Shown here: positions 54,153-62,491 of the stretch, one piece after another
How positions within the stretch are numbered: position 1 is the stretch's first letter
How the letters are laid out: each line of letters starts with the position of its first letter
From: an uncultured Selenomonadales bacterium
GTDB taxonomy: Bacteria > Bacillota > Negativicutes > Acidaminococcales > Acidaminococcaceae
DNA length: 64,000 nucleotides
NCBI GenBank assembly: GCA_900315345.1
Contig: OMYP01000007.1
Location: forward strand, 124,001 to 188,000
Direction: 5' to 3'
Made by a program: the position numbers and the translations under genes
The notes under the pieces: generated by a model
Told to the model about the DNA's origin: nothing
Seen by the model: the letters and a program-made list of their open reading frames with translations, nothing else
Databases searched by the model: none

Positions 54153-57100
54153 TTATTCTTTTCCCGCCATTTTTTTGTAATTTGCCAGGCGTTCCATAGC
54201 ATCCGCTTCCGTCTTCTTATACAGTTCTTCCGCCAGCTGAGGACGTACTTTCTGCAGGGACGCGAAACGCACTTCGCCTAACAGGTAATCCCGGAAGCTT
54301 TCCGTAGGCTCTTTGGAATCCAGGGTAAACGGATTCTTGCCCTGGGCCTTCAGTTCCGGATTGTAACGGTAGGTTGCCCAGTAACCGCAGGCAACGGCCC
54401 GTTTTTCTTCCAGCTGGCTGCAGCCCATGCCGGCTTTCAGGCCGTGGTTGATGCAGGGGCAGTAAGCGATGATCAGGGACGGTCCGTCATAGGCTTCCGC
54501 TTCCGTCAGGGCCTTAACCAGCTGGTTCTTGTCAGAACCCATGGAAACCTGAGCGACATAAACGTAACCATAGCTGATGGCCATCATGCCCAGATCTTTT
54601 TTCTTGGTGCGTTTGCCACTGGCCGCAAACTGTGCAATTGCAGCAGTAGGAGTCGCTTTGGAAGACTGGCCGCCGGTGTTGGAGTAAACTTCCGTATCCA
54701 GAACCAGAACATTAACGTTTTTACCGCTGGCCAGTACATGGTCCAGTCCGCCGTAACCGATATCATAGGACCAGCCGTCGCCGCCGAAGATCCAGTGACT
54801 GCGTTTGATGAAGTACTGTTTCAGATCCAGGATGCCCTGCAGCGCTGCATCGGCTCCGGCTTCTTTCGCCAGCAGTTCAGTCAGTTTATCAGCCCGTTCA
54901 CGGGTACCTTCGCTGACATTTTTGTTTTCTTTCCATTCTTTCATGGCCGCCTGCAGTTCTGCAGAGCCTTTGCCTTCCGCCAGGGCGGCGTCAATCAGTT
55001 CTTCTACGCGATCCCGGGACTGTTCCACGCCCAGGAACATGCCCAGCCCGTATTCCGCATTGTCTTCAAACAGGGAATTGGCCCAGGAGGGACCATGTCC
55101 TTTTTTGTTTACCGTATACGGCATGGACGGGGAAGAAGCGCCCCAGATGGAAGAGCAGCCCGTAGCGTTGGCAACCATCATGCGATCGCCGAACAGCTGG
55201 GTCACCAGTTTTACATACGGTGTTTCGCCACAGCCGGAGCAGGCGCCGGAGAACTCCAGCAACGGCTGTTCAAACTGGGAACCTTTCACCGTACTCTTCT
55301 TCATGGGATTGGGTTTTTCTGTAACTTCATTTACTGCATAATCCCAGGCAGCTGCCTTATCCAGCTGGGTATCCAGCGGTTTCATGGTCAGCGCTTTCTT
55401 GGGAGCCGGGCAGATCTGGGCGCAGTTGCCGCAGCCCTGGCAGTCATAAGGCGAAATCACCATGGCAAACTTGCTGCCATCTTTGGCGCCCATGGCCGGT
55501 TTGGAAGGATAACCGATCTTTTCCGCTTCCGCGTCGTTCAGCAGAACCGGACGGATGGCTGCATGGGGGCACACAAAGGAGCACTGGTTGCACTGGATGC
55601 AGTTTGCCACGTCCCATTCGGGAACATTAATAGCAATGCCGCGTTTTTCAAAAGCAGAAGTGCCAACCGGGAAGGTACCGTCTGCATGGCGTGCCATAAC
55701 GCTGACAGGCAGTTTGTCCCCTTCCTGCCGGTTTACCGGAACCAGGATCTCATCTACGAACGCATTGCCGGTCTTCTTGGTTTCCACCTTATCTTTGGCG
55801 TCAGCCCAGGCTGCCGGCACATCGATCTTCACAATGGCTTCGATGCCTTTGTCGATAGCCGCGTTGTTCATATCTACAACGTTCTGGCCCTTCTTGCCGT
55901 AAGATTCTTCTACCGCGTCTTTCAGATACTTCACTGCATCTGCCAGAGGAATAATATCTGCCAGCTTAAAGAACGCGGACTGCATGATCATGTTGATGCG
56001 GCCGCCTAATCCGATGGACTGGGCAATCTTCACAGCATCAATGGTATAGAAGTTAACATGCTTTTTCGCAATGTACTGTTTGATAGCAGCCGGCAGTTTC
56101 TCATCCAATTCTTCCGGGGTCCAGCTGCAGTTCAGCAGGAAGTTGCCCCCTTCTTTCAGGCCGGCCATGATATCGTATTTGTAAACGTAAGACTGATTGT
56201 GAACCGCCACGTAATCCGCATCGGTGATCAGATAGGGTTCCATGATGGGTTCCTTACCGAAACGCAGATGGGATACGGTAATACCGCCGGACTTTTTGGA
56301 GTCGTAGGCAAAATAGCCCTGGGCATACATGTCCGTATGGTCGCCGATAATTTTGATAGCGCTCTTATTAGCGCCAACAGTGCCGTCGGAACCCAGGCCC
56401 CAGAACTTGCAGCCCTTGGTTCCCTTGGGAGTGGCATTGATAACTTTTGTCTTCGGCAGGGAGGTATGGTTCACATCATCTTCAATACCTACGGTGAAAC
56501 CGTTCTTCGGTTTATCCTGCCGCAGGTTTTCGATAACGGAATACATGTCGGAAGGAGTAAACTCCTTGGAACCCAGACCGAAGCGCCCGCCTACGATAAC
56601 CGGATGCATGTCGCTCTGGTAGAAAGCGTTGCAGACGTCCAGATATAAAGGTTCGCCCAGGCTGCCCGGCTCTTTGGTGCGGTCCAGCACTGCTACCCGT
56701 TTGACAGTTTTCGGAACCGCTGCCAGGAAATGTTTTACGGAGAAAGGACGGTACAGGTGAACAGCCAGAACGCCTACCTTTGTACCTTCCGCAGCATTCA
56801 CCAGTTCTGTCGTCTTAACCGCAGTTTCCTGACCGGAACCCATGACTACTACCAGATCTTCCGCATCTTTCGGGCCATAGTAATTGAACAGGTGGTATTC
56901 ACGGCCGGTGATCTTGCTTACCTTTGCCATGTATTCTTCTACAATTTCAGGAACCGCTTCATAATATTTATTGACAGCTTCGCGGCTCTGGAAATAAGTA
57001 TCGGGATTCTGTGCAGTACCCCGCATAACCGGTTTGTCAGGATTCAGGCCTCTCTGGCGGAATTCCTTTACCGCTTCCCAGTCCAGCATATCTGCATAGT

Positions 57101-57665
57101 CTTTATAATCAAACACTTCAATTTTCTGGATTTCATGGGAAGTACGGAACCCGTCAAAGAAGTTCAGGAAAGGAACCCGGCTCTTTACGGCAGCCAGATG
57201 GGCCACACCCGTCAGGTCCATAACTTCCTGCACACTGCCTTCCGCCAGCATGGCAAAGCCGGTCTGACGGCAGGCCATGACGTCCTGATGATCGCCGAAG
57301 ATACTCAGGGTGCTGGTAGCCAGCGCACGGGCAGATACGTTGAATACCGCCGGCAGCAGCTCGCCGGAAATTTTATACATGTTAGGAATCATCAGCAACA
57401 GGCCCTGGGATGCCGTATAGGTTGCCGTCATGGCGCCTGCCTGCAGGGATCCGTGTACTGCCCCTGCCGCTCCGGCTTCCGACTGCATTTCCAACAGTTT
57501 CACAGTCTGTCCGAACAGATTCTTTTTCCCTGCGGAAGCCCATTCATCTACATGTTCCGCCATGGGTGAAGACGGAGTAATCGGATAAATGCATGCTGCG
57601 TCGATAAATGCATACGATGCATAAGCGGCGGCCTCGTTGCCGTCCATGGTTTTCATGATAGTCAT
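54153..57665 (-). CDS. nifJ: Pyruvate:ferredoxin (flavodoxin) oxidoreductase
   Basis: The 1170-residue enzyme oxidises pyruvate to acetyl-CoA and CO2 and passes electrons to ferredoxin. All domains are fused: an N-terminal pyrimidine-binding part (YPITPSSPMAEHVDEWA), the central gamma domain, two 4Fe-4S motifs (CIQCNQCSFVCPHA and CQGCGNCAQICPAP at about 690-755) and a thiamine-binding domain with GDGWSYDIGYGG, plus four proximal Cys including CSGCGETPYVK. The start at 57665 has AAAGGGG upstream. It links pyruvate, including that from serine dehydratase, to acetyl-CoA. Its promoter is at 57801-57829. Confidence 0.97.
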   Translation of the reverse strand: MTIMKTMDGNEAAAYASYAFIDAACIYPITPSSPMAEHVDEWASAGKKNLFGQTVKLLEMQSEAGAAGAVHGSLQAGAMTATYTASQGLLLMIPNMYKISGELLPAVFNVSARALATSTLSIFGDHQDVMACRQTGFAMLAEGSVQEVMDLTGVAHLAAVKSRVPFLNFFDGFRTSHEIQKIEVFDYKDYADMLDWEAVKEFRQRGLNPDKPVMRGTAQNPDTYFQSREAVNKYYEAVPEIVEEYMAKVSKITGREYHLFNYYGPKDAEDLVVVMGSGQETAVKTTELVNAAEGTKVGVLAVHLYRPFSVKHFLAAVPKTVKRVAVLDRTKEPGSLGEPLYLDVCNAFYQSDMHPVIVGGRFGLGSKEFTPSDMYSVIENLRQDKPKNGFTVGIEDDVNHTSLPKTKVINATPKGTKGCKFWGLGSDGTVGANKSAIKIIGDHTDMYAQGYFAYDSKKSGGITVSHLRFGKEPIMEPYLITDADYVAVHNQSYVYKYDIMAGLKEGGNFLLNCSWTPEELDEKLPAAIKQYIAKKHVNFYTIDAVKIAQSIGLGGRINMIMQSAFFKLADIIPLADAVKYLKDAVEESYGKKGQNVVDMNNAAIDKGIEAIVKIDVPAAWADAKDKVETKKTGNAFVDEILVPVNRQEGDKLPVSVMARHADGTFPVGTSAFEKRGIAINVPEWDVANCIQCNQCSFVCPHAAIRPVLLNDAEAEKIGYPSKPAMGAKDGSKFAMVISPYDCQGCGNCAQICPAPKKALTMKPLDTQLDKAAAWDYAVNEVTEKPNPMKKSTVKGSQFEQPLLEFSGACSGCGETPYVKLVTQLFGDRMMVANATGCSSIWGASSPSMPYTVNKKGHGPSWANSLFEDNAEYGLGMFLGVEQSRDRVEELIDAALAEGKGSAELQAAMKEWKENKNVSEGTRERADKLTELLAKEAGADAALQGILDLKQYFIKRSHWIFGGDGWSYDIGYGGLDHVLASGKNVNVLVLDTEVYSNTGGQSSKATPTAAIAQFAASGKRTKKKDLGMMAISYGYVYVAQVSMGSDKNQLVKALTEAEAYDGPSLIIAYCPCINHGLKAGMGCSQLEEKRAVACGYWATYRYNPELKAQGKNPFTLDSKEPTESFRDYLLGEVRFASLQKVRPQLAEELYKKTEADAMERLANYKKMAGKE

Positions 57666-57800
57666 AGATCGATTCCCCTTTTCATTAGATTGAAAAATTT
57701 CTTTTCTGCTCTTTTTCTGATGCTTGACGTTGAAGAAGTAACAATTCGAAGCGAAAGTACTTCCATAATATCATAATGAGCCATTATAATATTCACAATT

Positions 57801-57829
57801 ATTATATCGTATGAGCGGGTCTTCTGCAA
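57801..57829 (-). promoter_or_regulatory. Promoter of the pyruvate:ferredoxin oxidoreductase gene
   Basis: TTGCAG (57824-57829), 17 bases and TATAAT (57801-57806) on the minus strand; the leader is about 130 bases. Confidence 0.6.
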
Positions 57830-57973
57830 TGTTTAATACTATTGTATACAGAATTTTTTGATAGAACGTTTTTAAGTGAACAACAATAAAACGAATTTCC
57901 CCGAGCCTGCCGCCTCAAAAACAGTTTCACGCTTTCCGTTTTTACACAATCCATATCCCTTCTGCCGGAAACG

Positions 57974-57982
57974 TGGTATAAT
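57974..57982 (+). promoter_or_regulatory. Extended -10 promoter of the 165-aa unknown gene
   Basis: TGGTATAAT with TATAAT at 57977-57982 and no clear -35; it is 75 bases before the start at 58058. 57830-57973 holds no gene. Confidence 0.5.
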
Positions 57983-58057
57983 ATGTGTTGAAACTACGAC
58001 TGCTCCGCCGAAGCGACGACTGTTCAGCCGGATGATTTTTAAGAGGTGACAAATATT

Positions 58058-58555
58058 ATGAATGCAACGACACTGATGTTAATCAGCCTGATAAACGGAA
58101 TCGTAAAAACAGAAGCCATTACGGAAGAAAAGAACCGGACCGTAACGGCAGTCTTCCCCAATCCTTCCGGCGGAAGCCCGCTGCAACTGATCGACGTGCC
58201 CGGAGAAGATTTTAAGGTGATCCTCCATAAGACCCCCCGCTATTACCCCCGGGAACCCCTTTCCCTGCAACGGATACAAAAGGATATTGCCAGCTACGCC
58301 GCAGGAAACACAGCGGTGCTGGATTTCACTTACATCGATGGGACGGAAAGTAAAATCGACCGGATCACCAAAACTGCGGAAGCGGAAAACCTTACAATGT
58401 CTACCCTCATCGATTTGTCGATCCGTATCCGGCTGATGACCAGTGATGAACTGGAAGATTTGCTGGCCGGCGGCGGCACGGTAAACGTGCGTTTCTGGAA
58501 TCATGCAAAAGATTTCCGCTACCGCAGGGTGGGCGACGATCTGGTAAAATGTTAA
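58058..58555 (+). CDS. Unknown protein, 165 residues
   Basis: I do not recognise this protein. It has a hydrophobic N-terminus (TLMLISLINGIV), which is too short for a confident signal peptide or anchor, and then mixed alpha/beta sequence (TVTAVFPNPSGG, LIDVPGEDFKVILHK, AVLDFTYIDGTESKIDRI) ending in FWNHAKDFRYRRVGDDLVKC. A coding region is supported by its promoter, a ribosome-binding site (AAGAGG) and by sharing a terminator with the convergent gene. An in-frame GTG at 58046 is an alternative start but overlaps the ribosome-binding site. The Ser/Thr and charged content is that of a soluble protein. Confidence 0.7.
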   Translation: MNATTLMLISLINGIVKTEAITEEKNRTVTAVFPNPSGGSPLQLIDVPGEDFKVILHKTPRYYPREPLSLQRIQKDIASYAAGNTAVLDFTYIDGTESKIDRITKTAEAENLTMSTLIDLSIRIRLMTSDELEDLLAGGGTVNVRFWNHAKDFRYRRVGDDLVKC

Positions 58556-58594
58556 CCCCCGGCAACAACGGGAAAAAAATTAAGCGAAGCAACT

Positions 58595-58656
58595 GAAAAA
58601 AATACGCGCCTTCACCGCAGGAAAAACTCCTGTAACGAAGACGCGTTTTTCTTTTT
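58595..58656. terminator. Bidirectional terminator
   Basis: ACGCG..TTC (58604-58613) pairs with GAAG.CGCGT (58637-58646), with an inner CAGGA/TCCTG stem and A/T runs on both sides. It serves the unknown gene and the convergent transporter gene. Confidence 0.75.
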
Positions 58657-58657
58657 A

Positions 58658-59830
58658 TTATTTTTTCATCCAGCCCAGTTTATCCGCAAGGTAAGCCCCC
58701 GTTCCTGCCGCCGCCGCATTAAGGGACGAACGCATGCCATCCAGCAGCCATTCGAACAGCAGTAACGGAACTGCAGCCCGCAGGGGCAGTCCCAGCAGGA
58801 AAAGAAGGACCAGTACGCAATACAGGCCGCTTCCCCGGTATCGGGTTCCGGCCAGTGAAAGTAATAGAATCCAGGCAAAGATGAGTATTGCGGAAATCAG
58901 GGAAACCGGCATACCTACATAACGCACCGCCAGCATACAGGCAATTCCCAAATATAGCGTCGTGCCCGTTTTGCCTGCCAGTTTTCCGCAGCTCCAGGCA
59001 GCAGACCCCGTCTCTTCTGTAACTCCCATGCGTTTCAGACTGCGCAGGGCGTCCCCTTCTTTGGAACCGGAAGAACAGACCGAAAAGGTCTGAAACAGAA
59101 CCGGTTTAAAGTTGCGCAGAAAATGGGCCGGGCAGTCTTTTCCGCAATGGCGCAGCTGATATCCGTAAACCAAAGCCCCGTAGGCAACACAGCAAAAGGA
59201 AGTAACCACCGCCAGCTTCACCCCGGGCCACAAAACCGTCAACCCACGGAGCGCAATCAAAGGACAAAGCAGGCAAAAGAGAGCAACCGGCAAAAACTGC
59301 AACAGCAGGGTTCCGGCAAAAGCGAATACATCCGCCAGGGAACGGAACAGCCTGCGGGCCTCTTCCCCCTCCGGGCCGATTTTCGCTGCGGCAGCGCCAA
59401 TGGGTAACGAAAGCATAAGCATCCATGGCAGGAGGGTTCTAAACCAGCGCAGCCCAAAATCAGTGAAACCGGCAAAAGCGGCAGGGATCTGGGAAGATCC
59501 GGTAATAGTTCCCGCTGCCATGCCAAGAACTGCGGCGCCAACCACTGCAATGCCATGAAAAAGCCATAACCTTGCCGGAGATGAATTATCGAACCAAATA
59601 TGCAACCGTAGCATAACGCCGGAAATAAGATTCAGTAAAACAAGGGGCACCGCCAGCAGGAACAACAGCTTCAGGTATGCCATTCCTACTGCATAAAGCA
59701 TCAGGTTCAACCCGCGGCCGCCACCCGCAACGCCAAGGATGAGACCTGCAAGTACGCTGACAATCAAAGAAGCGATCATCAATACCGTGTTATTCAATTT
59801 TATGTTGACCGGTATTCCGCGAATCTGCAT
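58658..59830 (-). CDS. Divergent DAACS/SLC1-type dicarboxylate or amino-acid symporter
   Basis: The 390-residue membrane protein has about eight helices and resembles dicarboxylate/amino acid:cation symporters: a Ser-rich stretch (TFSVCSSGSKEGDALRSLKRMGV) stands where the family has its SSSAATLP hairpin, followed by GTTLYLGIACMLAVRY in the place of the NMDGTALYEAVAALF motif. The NMDGT core is not conserved (SAAWSCGKLAGKTGTTLY), so coupling ions or substrate may differ, or transport may be lost. The reading frame is intact, with no frameshift. It starts at 59830 with GGAAGG-like site and is monocistronic. Confidence 0.72.
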   Translation of the reverse strand: MQIRGIPVNIKLNNTVLMIASLIVSVLAGLILGVAGGGRGLNLMLYAVGMAYLKLLFLLAVPLVLLNLISGVMLRLHIWFDNSSPARLWLFHGIAVVGAAVLGMAAGTITGSSQIPAAFAGFTDFGLRWFRTLLPWMLMLSLPIGAAAAKIGPEGEEARRLFRSLADVFAFAGTLLLQFLPVALFCLLCPLIALRGLTVLWPGVKLAVVTSFCCVAYGALVYGYQLRHCGKDCPAHFLRNFKPVLFQTFSVCSSGSKEGDALRSLKRMGVTEETGSAAWSCGKLAGKTGTTLYLGIACMLAVRYVGMPVSLISAILIFAWILLLSLAGTRYRGSGLYCVLVLLFLLGLPLRAAVPLLLFEWLLDGMRSSLNAAAAGTGAYLADKLGWMKK

Positions 59831-60015
59831 TATTAGTCCTTCCAGTTAAACGACATACTGTATTAAAAAAATATTAATTAACCTGCCTGCACGATTGCCG
59901 GCGTTCCGCTAAACAGTATCAGCGCAACCTGATAAAAAAGCCGGTTCCTTACGGTTCCGGCTTTGTAAAGGAACCGCAGAATCAATTGCAGCCAGCGTTT
60001 CCTTTTTCATTTTTA
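59831..60015. other. Intergenic region with tRNA-Leu terminator
   Basis: AAGCCGG (59938-59944) and CCGGCTT (59957-59963) with a CCTTACGG core form a hairpin followed on the minus strand by TTTTTTATC, ending the tRNA-Leu transcript. Otherwise no gene. Confidence 0.7.
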
Positions 60016-60099
60016 TGGTGCGGGCGACAGGACTTGAACCTGCATGGTAAAACCGCCAGATCCTAAGTCTGGTGCGTCTGCCAATTCCGCCACGCCCGC
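60016..60099 (-). tRNA. tRNA-Leu (anticodon TAG)
   Basis: A type II tRNA of 84 bases with acceptor GCGGGCG/CGCCCGC, encoded CCA, anticodon loop ACTTAGGAT and T-loop GTTCAAGTC. It reads CUA and possibly the other CUN codons. Confidence 0.95.
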
Positions 60100-60227
60100 A
60101 AAAGGATGTTATTTAATTATACGCCAAGGCAGAAGAGAATTCAAGATGCACTACTTGCTTTCTTTCATTCGCAGAAAAAAGTAGCGCAATGGAAAATTCT
60201 GTACCAGTCAAGAAAAGTAGACTTAAA

Positions 60228-60257
60228 ACAAAAAACTCCTGCCCTTCCGGACAGGAG
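60228..60257 (-). terminator. Terminator after tRNA-Lys
   Basis: CTCCTG (60236-60241) pairs with CAGGAG (60252-60257), followed on the minus strand by TTTTTTGTTTT. It divides the four-tRNA group, so tRNA-Leu needs its own promoter or read-through. Confidence 0.75.
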
Positions 60258-60265
60258 CTAAGTTC

Positions 60266-60341
60266 TGGTGATCCATCCGCGACTCGAACGCGGGACACCC
60301 TGATTAAAAGTCAGGTGCTCTGCCAACTGAGCTAATGGACC
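60266..60341 (-). tRNA. tRNA-Lys (anticodon TTT)
   Basis: 76 bases, acceptor GGTCCAT/ATGGATC, encoded CCA, anticodon loop ACTTTTAAT, T-loop GTTCGAGTC. Confidence 0.95.
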
Positions 60342-60374
60342 GTTTGATCTGCGCACTGCGCATTCTGTAAAATT

Positions 60375-60450
60375 TGGCTGGGGTGGCAGGGCTCGAACCT
60401 ACGCATACAGGAGTCAAAGTCCTGTGCCTTACCGACTTGGCTACACCCCA
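60375..60450 (-). tRNA. tRNA-Gln (anticodon TTG)
   Basis: 76 bases, acceptor TGGGGTG/CACCCCA, encoded CCA, anticodon loop ACTTTGACT, T-loop GTTCGAGCC. Confidence 0.95.
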
Positions 60451-60466
60451 ACGTTTAAATAAAAAT

Positions 60467-60543
60467 TGGGGTGGGTAACAGGATTTGAACCTGCGCGTAA
60501 CGGAGCCACAATCCGCCGTGTTAACCGCTTCACCATACCCACC
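60467..60543 (-). tRNA. tRNA-His (anticodon GTG)
   Basis: 77 bases including an encoded extra 5' G (complement of base 60543), which pairs with C73 as required for histidyl-tRNA synthetase. Acceptor GTGGGTA/TACCCAC, anticodon loop ATTGTGGCT, encoded CCA. Confidence 0.95.
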
Positions 60544-60574
60544 ATGTCATAAGCATAGTTTAATGACGGTAGTT

Positions 60575-60603
60575 ATTATAACACAGGGTCAAAGGACTGT
60601 CAA
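60575..60603 (-). promoter_or_regulatory. Promoter of tRNA-His-Gln-Lys, overlapping the sdaAA stop codon
   Basis: TTGACA (60598-60603), 17 bases and TATAAT (60575-60580) on the minus strand. The -35 hexamer contains the TGA stop codon of sdaAA (60600-60602). Confidence 0.85.
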
Positions 60604-61502
60604 CCGGAAATCCCTTTGAAATATTTTTCTGTCCAGGCCCGGGCTGTAGGCGTCATGGCCAGACCACCTTCTGCGGTTTCCCGCAGCCCCCGGGGCAAAG
60701 ACCGTCCCACTTTGTCCATGGCGTCGATGGCTTCGTCCGCCGGGATAAAGCTGCCTATGCCTGCCAGCGCCAGTTCCGCGGCCAGAAAGCACTGGACCAC
60801 ACTGCCCGCGTTCCGCTTGATGCAGGGCACCTCTACCAGTCCCGCCACCGGGTCGCACACCAGTCCCAACATATTTTTAAAAACGATAGATACCGCGTCG
60901 CCGATCTGTTTTCCGGTTCCGCCAAAAACATAGACCACTGCCCCGGCGGCCATGGCCGCGCCGCTTCCGCATTCCGCCTGGCATCCTCCGGTAGCGCCTG
61001 CGATGGATGCCCGGTTGGCGATTACTTCACCGATAACACCTGCCACTACAAGACCTTCAACCAATTTTTCCCGGGAAACCTGGCATTTTTCTTTCAACGC
61101 AAGAAGGACTCCCGGCAGAATACCGCTGGCTCCCGCAGTAGGAGCCGCTACGATACGGCCCATGGCCGCGTTGGCTTCCGCTGCCGCCAGGGCGTACATT
61201 ACCGCCGTTCCCACCACCGGACCCAGCAGTCCCGGCTGTGTTTTTATTTGTTGCGCTTCAATATATTCTTTCATTTTTTTTGCCGAGCCTCCCGTAAGTC
61301 CGCTGTTTGACTTGACACCGGTCATTCCGAAAGCCACGGATTCCTCCATTACCCGGAACATTCCTCCCATACGTTCCAGAACTGACTGTTTATCTGTTTC
61401 CAGTTGCGCGGCGCTTCGTTCCAGCAAAAAGTCTATCAGTGTCAGACCTTTATCTTCTGCCTCGCATACCATTTGCGCCCATGATAATTTATCCTTTTTC
61501 AT
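60600..61502 (-). CDS. sdaAA: L-serine dehydratase, iron-sulfur, alpha subunit
   Basis: The 300-residue subunit holds the catalytic 4Fe-4S cluster that removes water and ammonia from L-serine to give pyruvate. Cluster cysteines and their context are visible in AGATGGCQAECGSGAAMAAG and the later VPCIKRNAGS; AAPTAGASGILPGVL is a further family motif. It is full length and starts at 61502 after the beta subunit gene (100-base gap). Pyruvate formed here feeds pyruvate:ferredoxin oxidoreductase. Its stop codon lies within the tRNA promoter. Confidence 0.95.
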   Translation of the reverse strand: MKKDKLSWAQMVCEAEDKGLTLIDFLLERSAAQLETDKQSVLERMGGMFRVMEESVAFGMTGVKSNSGLTGGSAKKMKEYIEAQQIKTQPGLLGPVVGTAVMYALAAAEANAAMGRIVAAPTAGASGILPGVLLALKEKCQVSREKLVEGLVVAGVIGEVIANRASIAGATGGCQAECGSGAAMAAGAVVYVFGGTGKQIGDAVSIVFKNMLGLVCDPVAGLVEVPCIKRNAGSVVQCFLAAELALAGIGSFIPADEAIDAMDKVGRSLPRGLRETAEGGLAMTPTARAWTEKYFKGISG

Positions 61503-61602
61503 TCTATTTCTTTGCTCCTTGCAGTTTCGTTCCTTTTATAAAGAAAAAATTTTTACCGCTGTTCATCAGTATGGTTCATCTTTTTATGTAAAAGCCTCGC
61601 AT

Positions 61603-62268
61603 TTACGATACTTTATCCACGAACCGCACCAACTTCACCGGCCCTAACTGTTCCAGATGGGCGATGATTGCAGGAGAAACCGCCTGGTCGCATTCAATGA
61701 TCATGGACGCGGTTTCGCCTTTTCCTTCCCGGAATACCCGCATGGAAGCAATATTGATCTGCTTTGTAGCCAGAATAGTGCTCACCAGCGCAATCACCCC
61801 GGGCTCATCCCGATGGGGCACAAACAGCGCAGGCAATACCCCCGTCAGTTCTACCGGGAAACCGTCCACATTGGTCACCATGATCTGTCCGCCACCAATG
61901 GAAGCGCCAACGACTTCACATGTGTTCCCTTTTTCGTCCGTCAGCCGGAACAAAACCGAATTAGGGTGGGCCATGCTACCTAAATCTCCGGGGGTAAAAG
62001 AAAAATCCATCCCTTCTTCCGCTGCGATTCGTAATGCATCGGGGATCCTTGCATCGTCGGGCTGCCAGCCCATAAGGCCCGCAATCAGGGCCCTGTCGGT
62101 GCCGTGCCCTTTATAAGTGTGGGCAAAAGACCCATGGAGTAAAATTTCCGCTTTTGCAGGCCGCTGCCCCAATATTCCTCTAGCCAGCAGCCCTAAACGG
62201 CAGGCCCCCGCCGTATGTGAACTGCTGGGCCCTATCATCACCGGGCCGATAATATCAAAAATGTTCAT
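61603..62268 (-). CDS. sdaAB: L-serine dehydratase, beta subunit (with ACT domain)
   Basis: The ~221-residue partner subunit has the domain with MNIFDIIGPVMIGPSSSHTAGA (Ser/His substrate contacts), HGSFAHTYKGHGTDRALIAGLMG and a C-terminal ACT domain of about 75 residues (ALFVPHRDEPGVIALVSTILATK), which often binds serine for control. The start at 62268 has GGGAGAG about nine bases upstream; 62289 adds seven unrelated residues. It precedes sdaAA. Confidence 0.94.
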   Translation of the reverse strand: MNIFDIIGPVMIGPSSSHTAGACRLGLLARGILGQRPAKAEILLHGSFAHTYKGHGTDRALIAGLMGWQPDDARIPDALRIAAEEGMDFSFTPGDLGSMAHPNSVLFRLTDEKGNTCEVVGASIGGGQIMVTNVDGFPVELTGVLPALFVPHRDEPGVIALVSTILATKQINIASMRVFREGKGETASMIIECDQAVSPAIIAHLEQLGPVKLVRFVDKVS

Positions 62269-62401
62269 TCTGTTTTCTCTCCCAACCACATCTATTTCAT
62301 ATTGTCCGATATTTTCGAAACAGAACGGGCTTCTTTCCCTTTTGTCCCGTCATGCGCTCCGATACCGGGCTTATATTGCAAAAAGCAAAGAAATATGATG
62401 T

Positions 62402-62446
62402 GCTACCCATCCCGGGGTAGTATTTTTTTTTATTTTAATATATAAT
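62402..62446 (+). promoter_or_regulatory. Promoter region of corA with terminator-like hairpin
   Basis: CTACCC (62403-62408) can pair with GGGTAG (62415-62420) and a run of nine T follows on the plus strand; further on TATAAT stands at 62441-62446 with a weak -35. The hairpin could end a plus-strand leader or insulate the two divergent genes. The rest of 62269-62491 holds no gene. Confidence 0.35.
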
Positions 62447-62491
62447 AAATTAGTTATAGGATAAAAATACGCGGAAAGGAGGACCGGGCCA

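Noticed and set aside
54444-56009. 521-codon frame opposite pyruvate:ferredoxin oxidoreductase
   Set aside because: It is a shadow of the GC-rich third positions of nifJ and has no ribosome-binding site.
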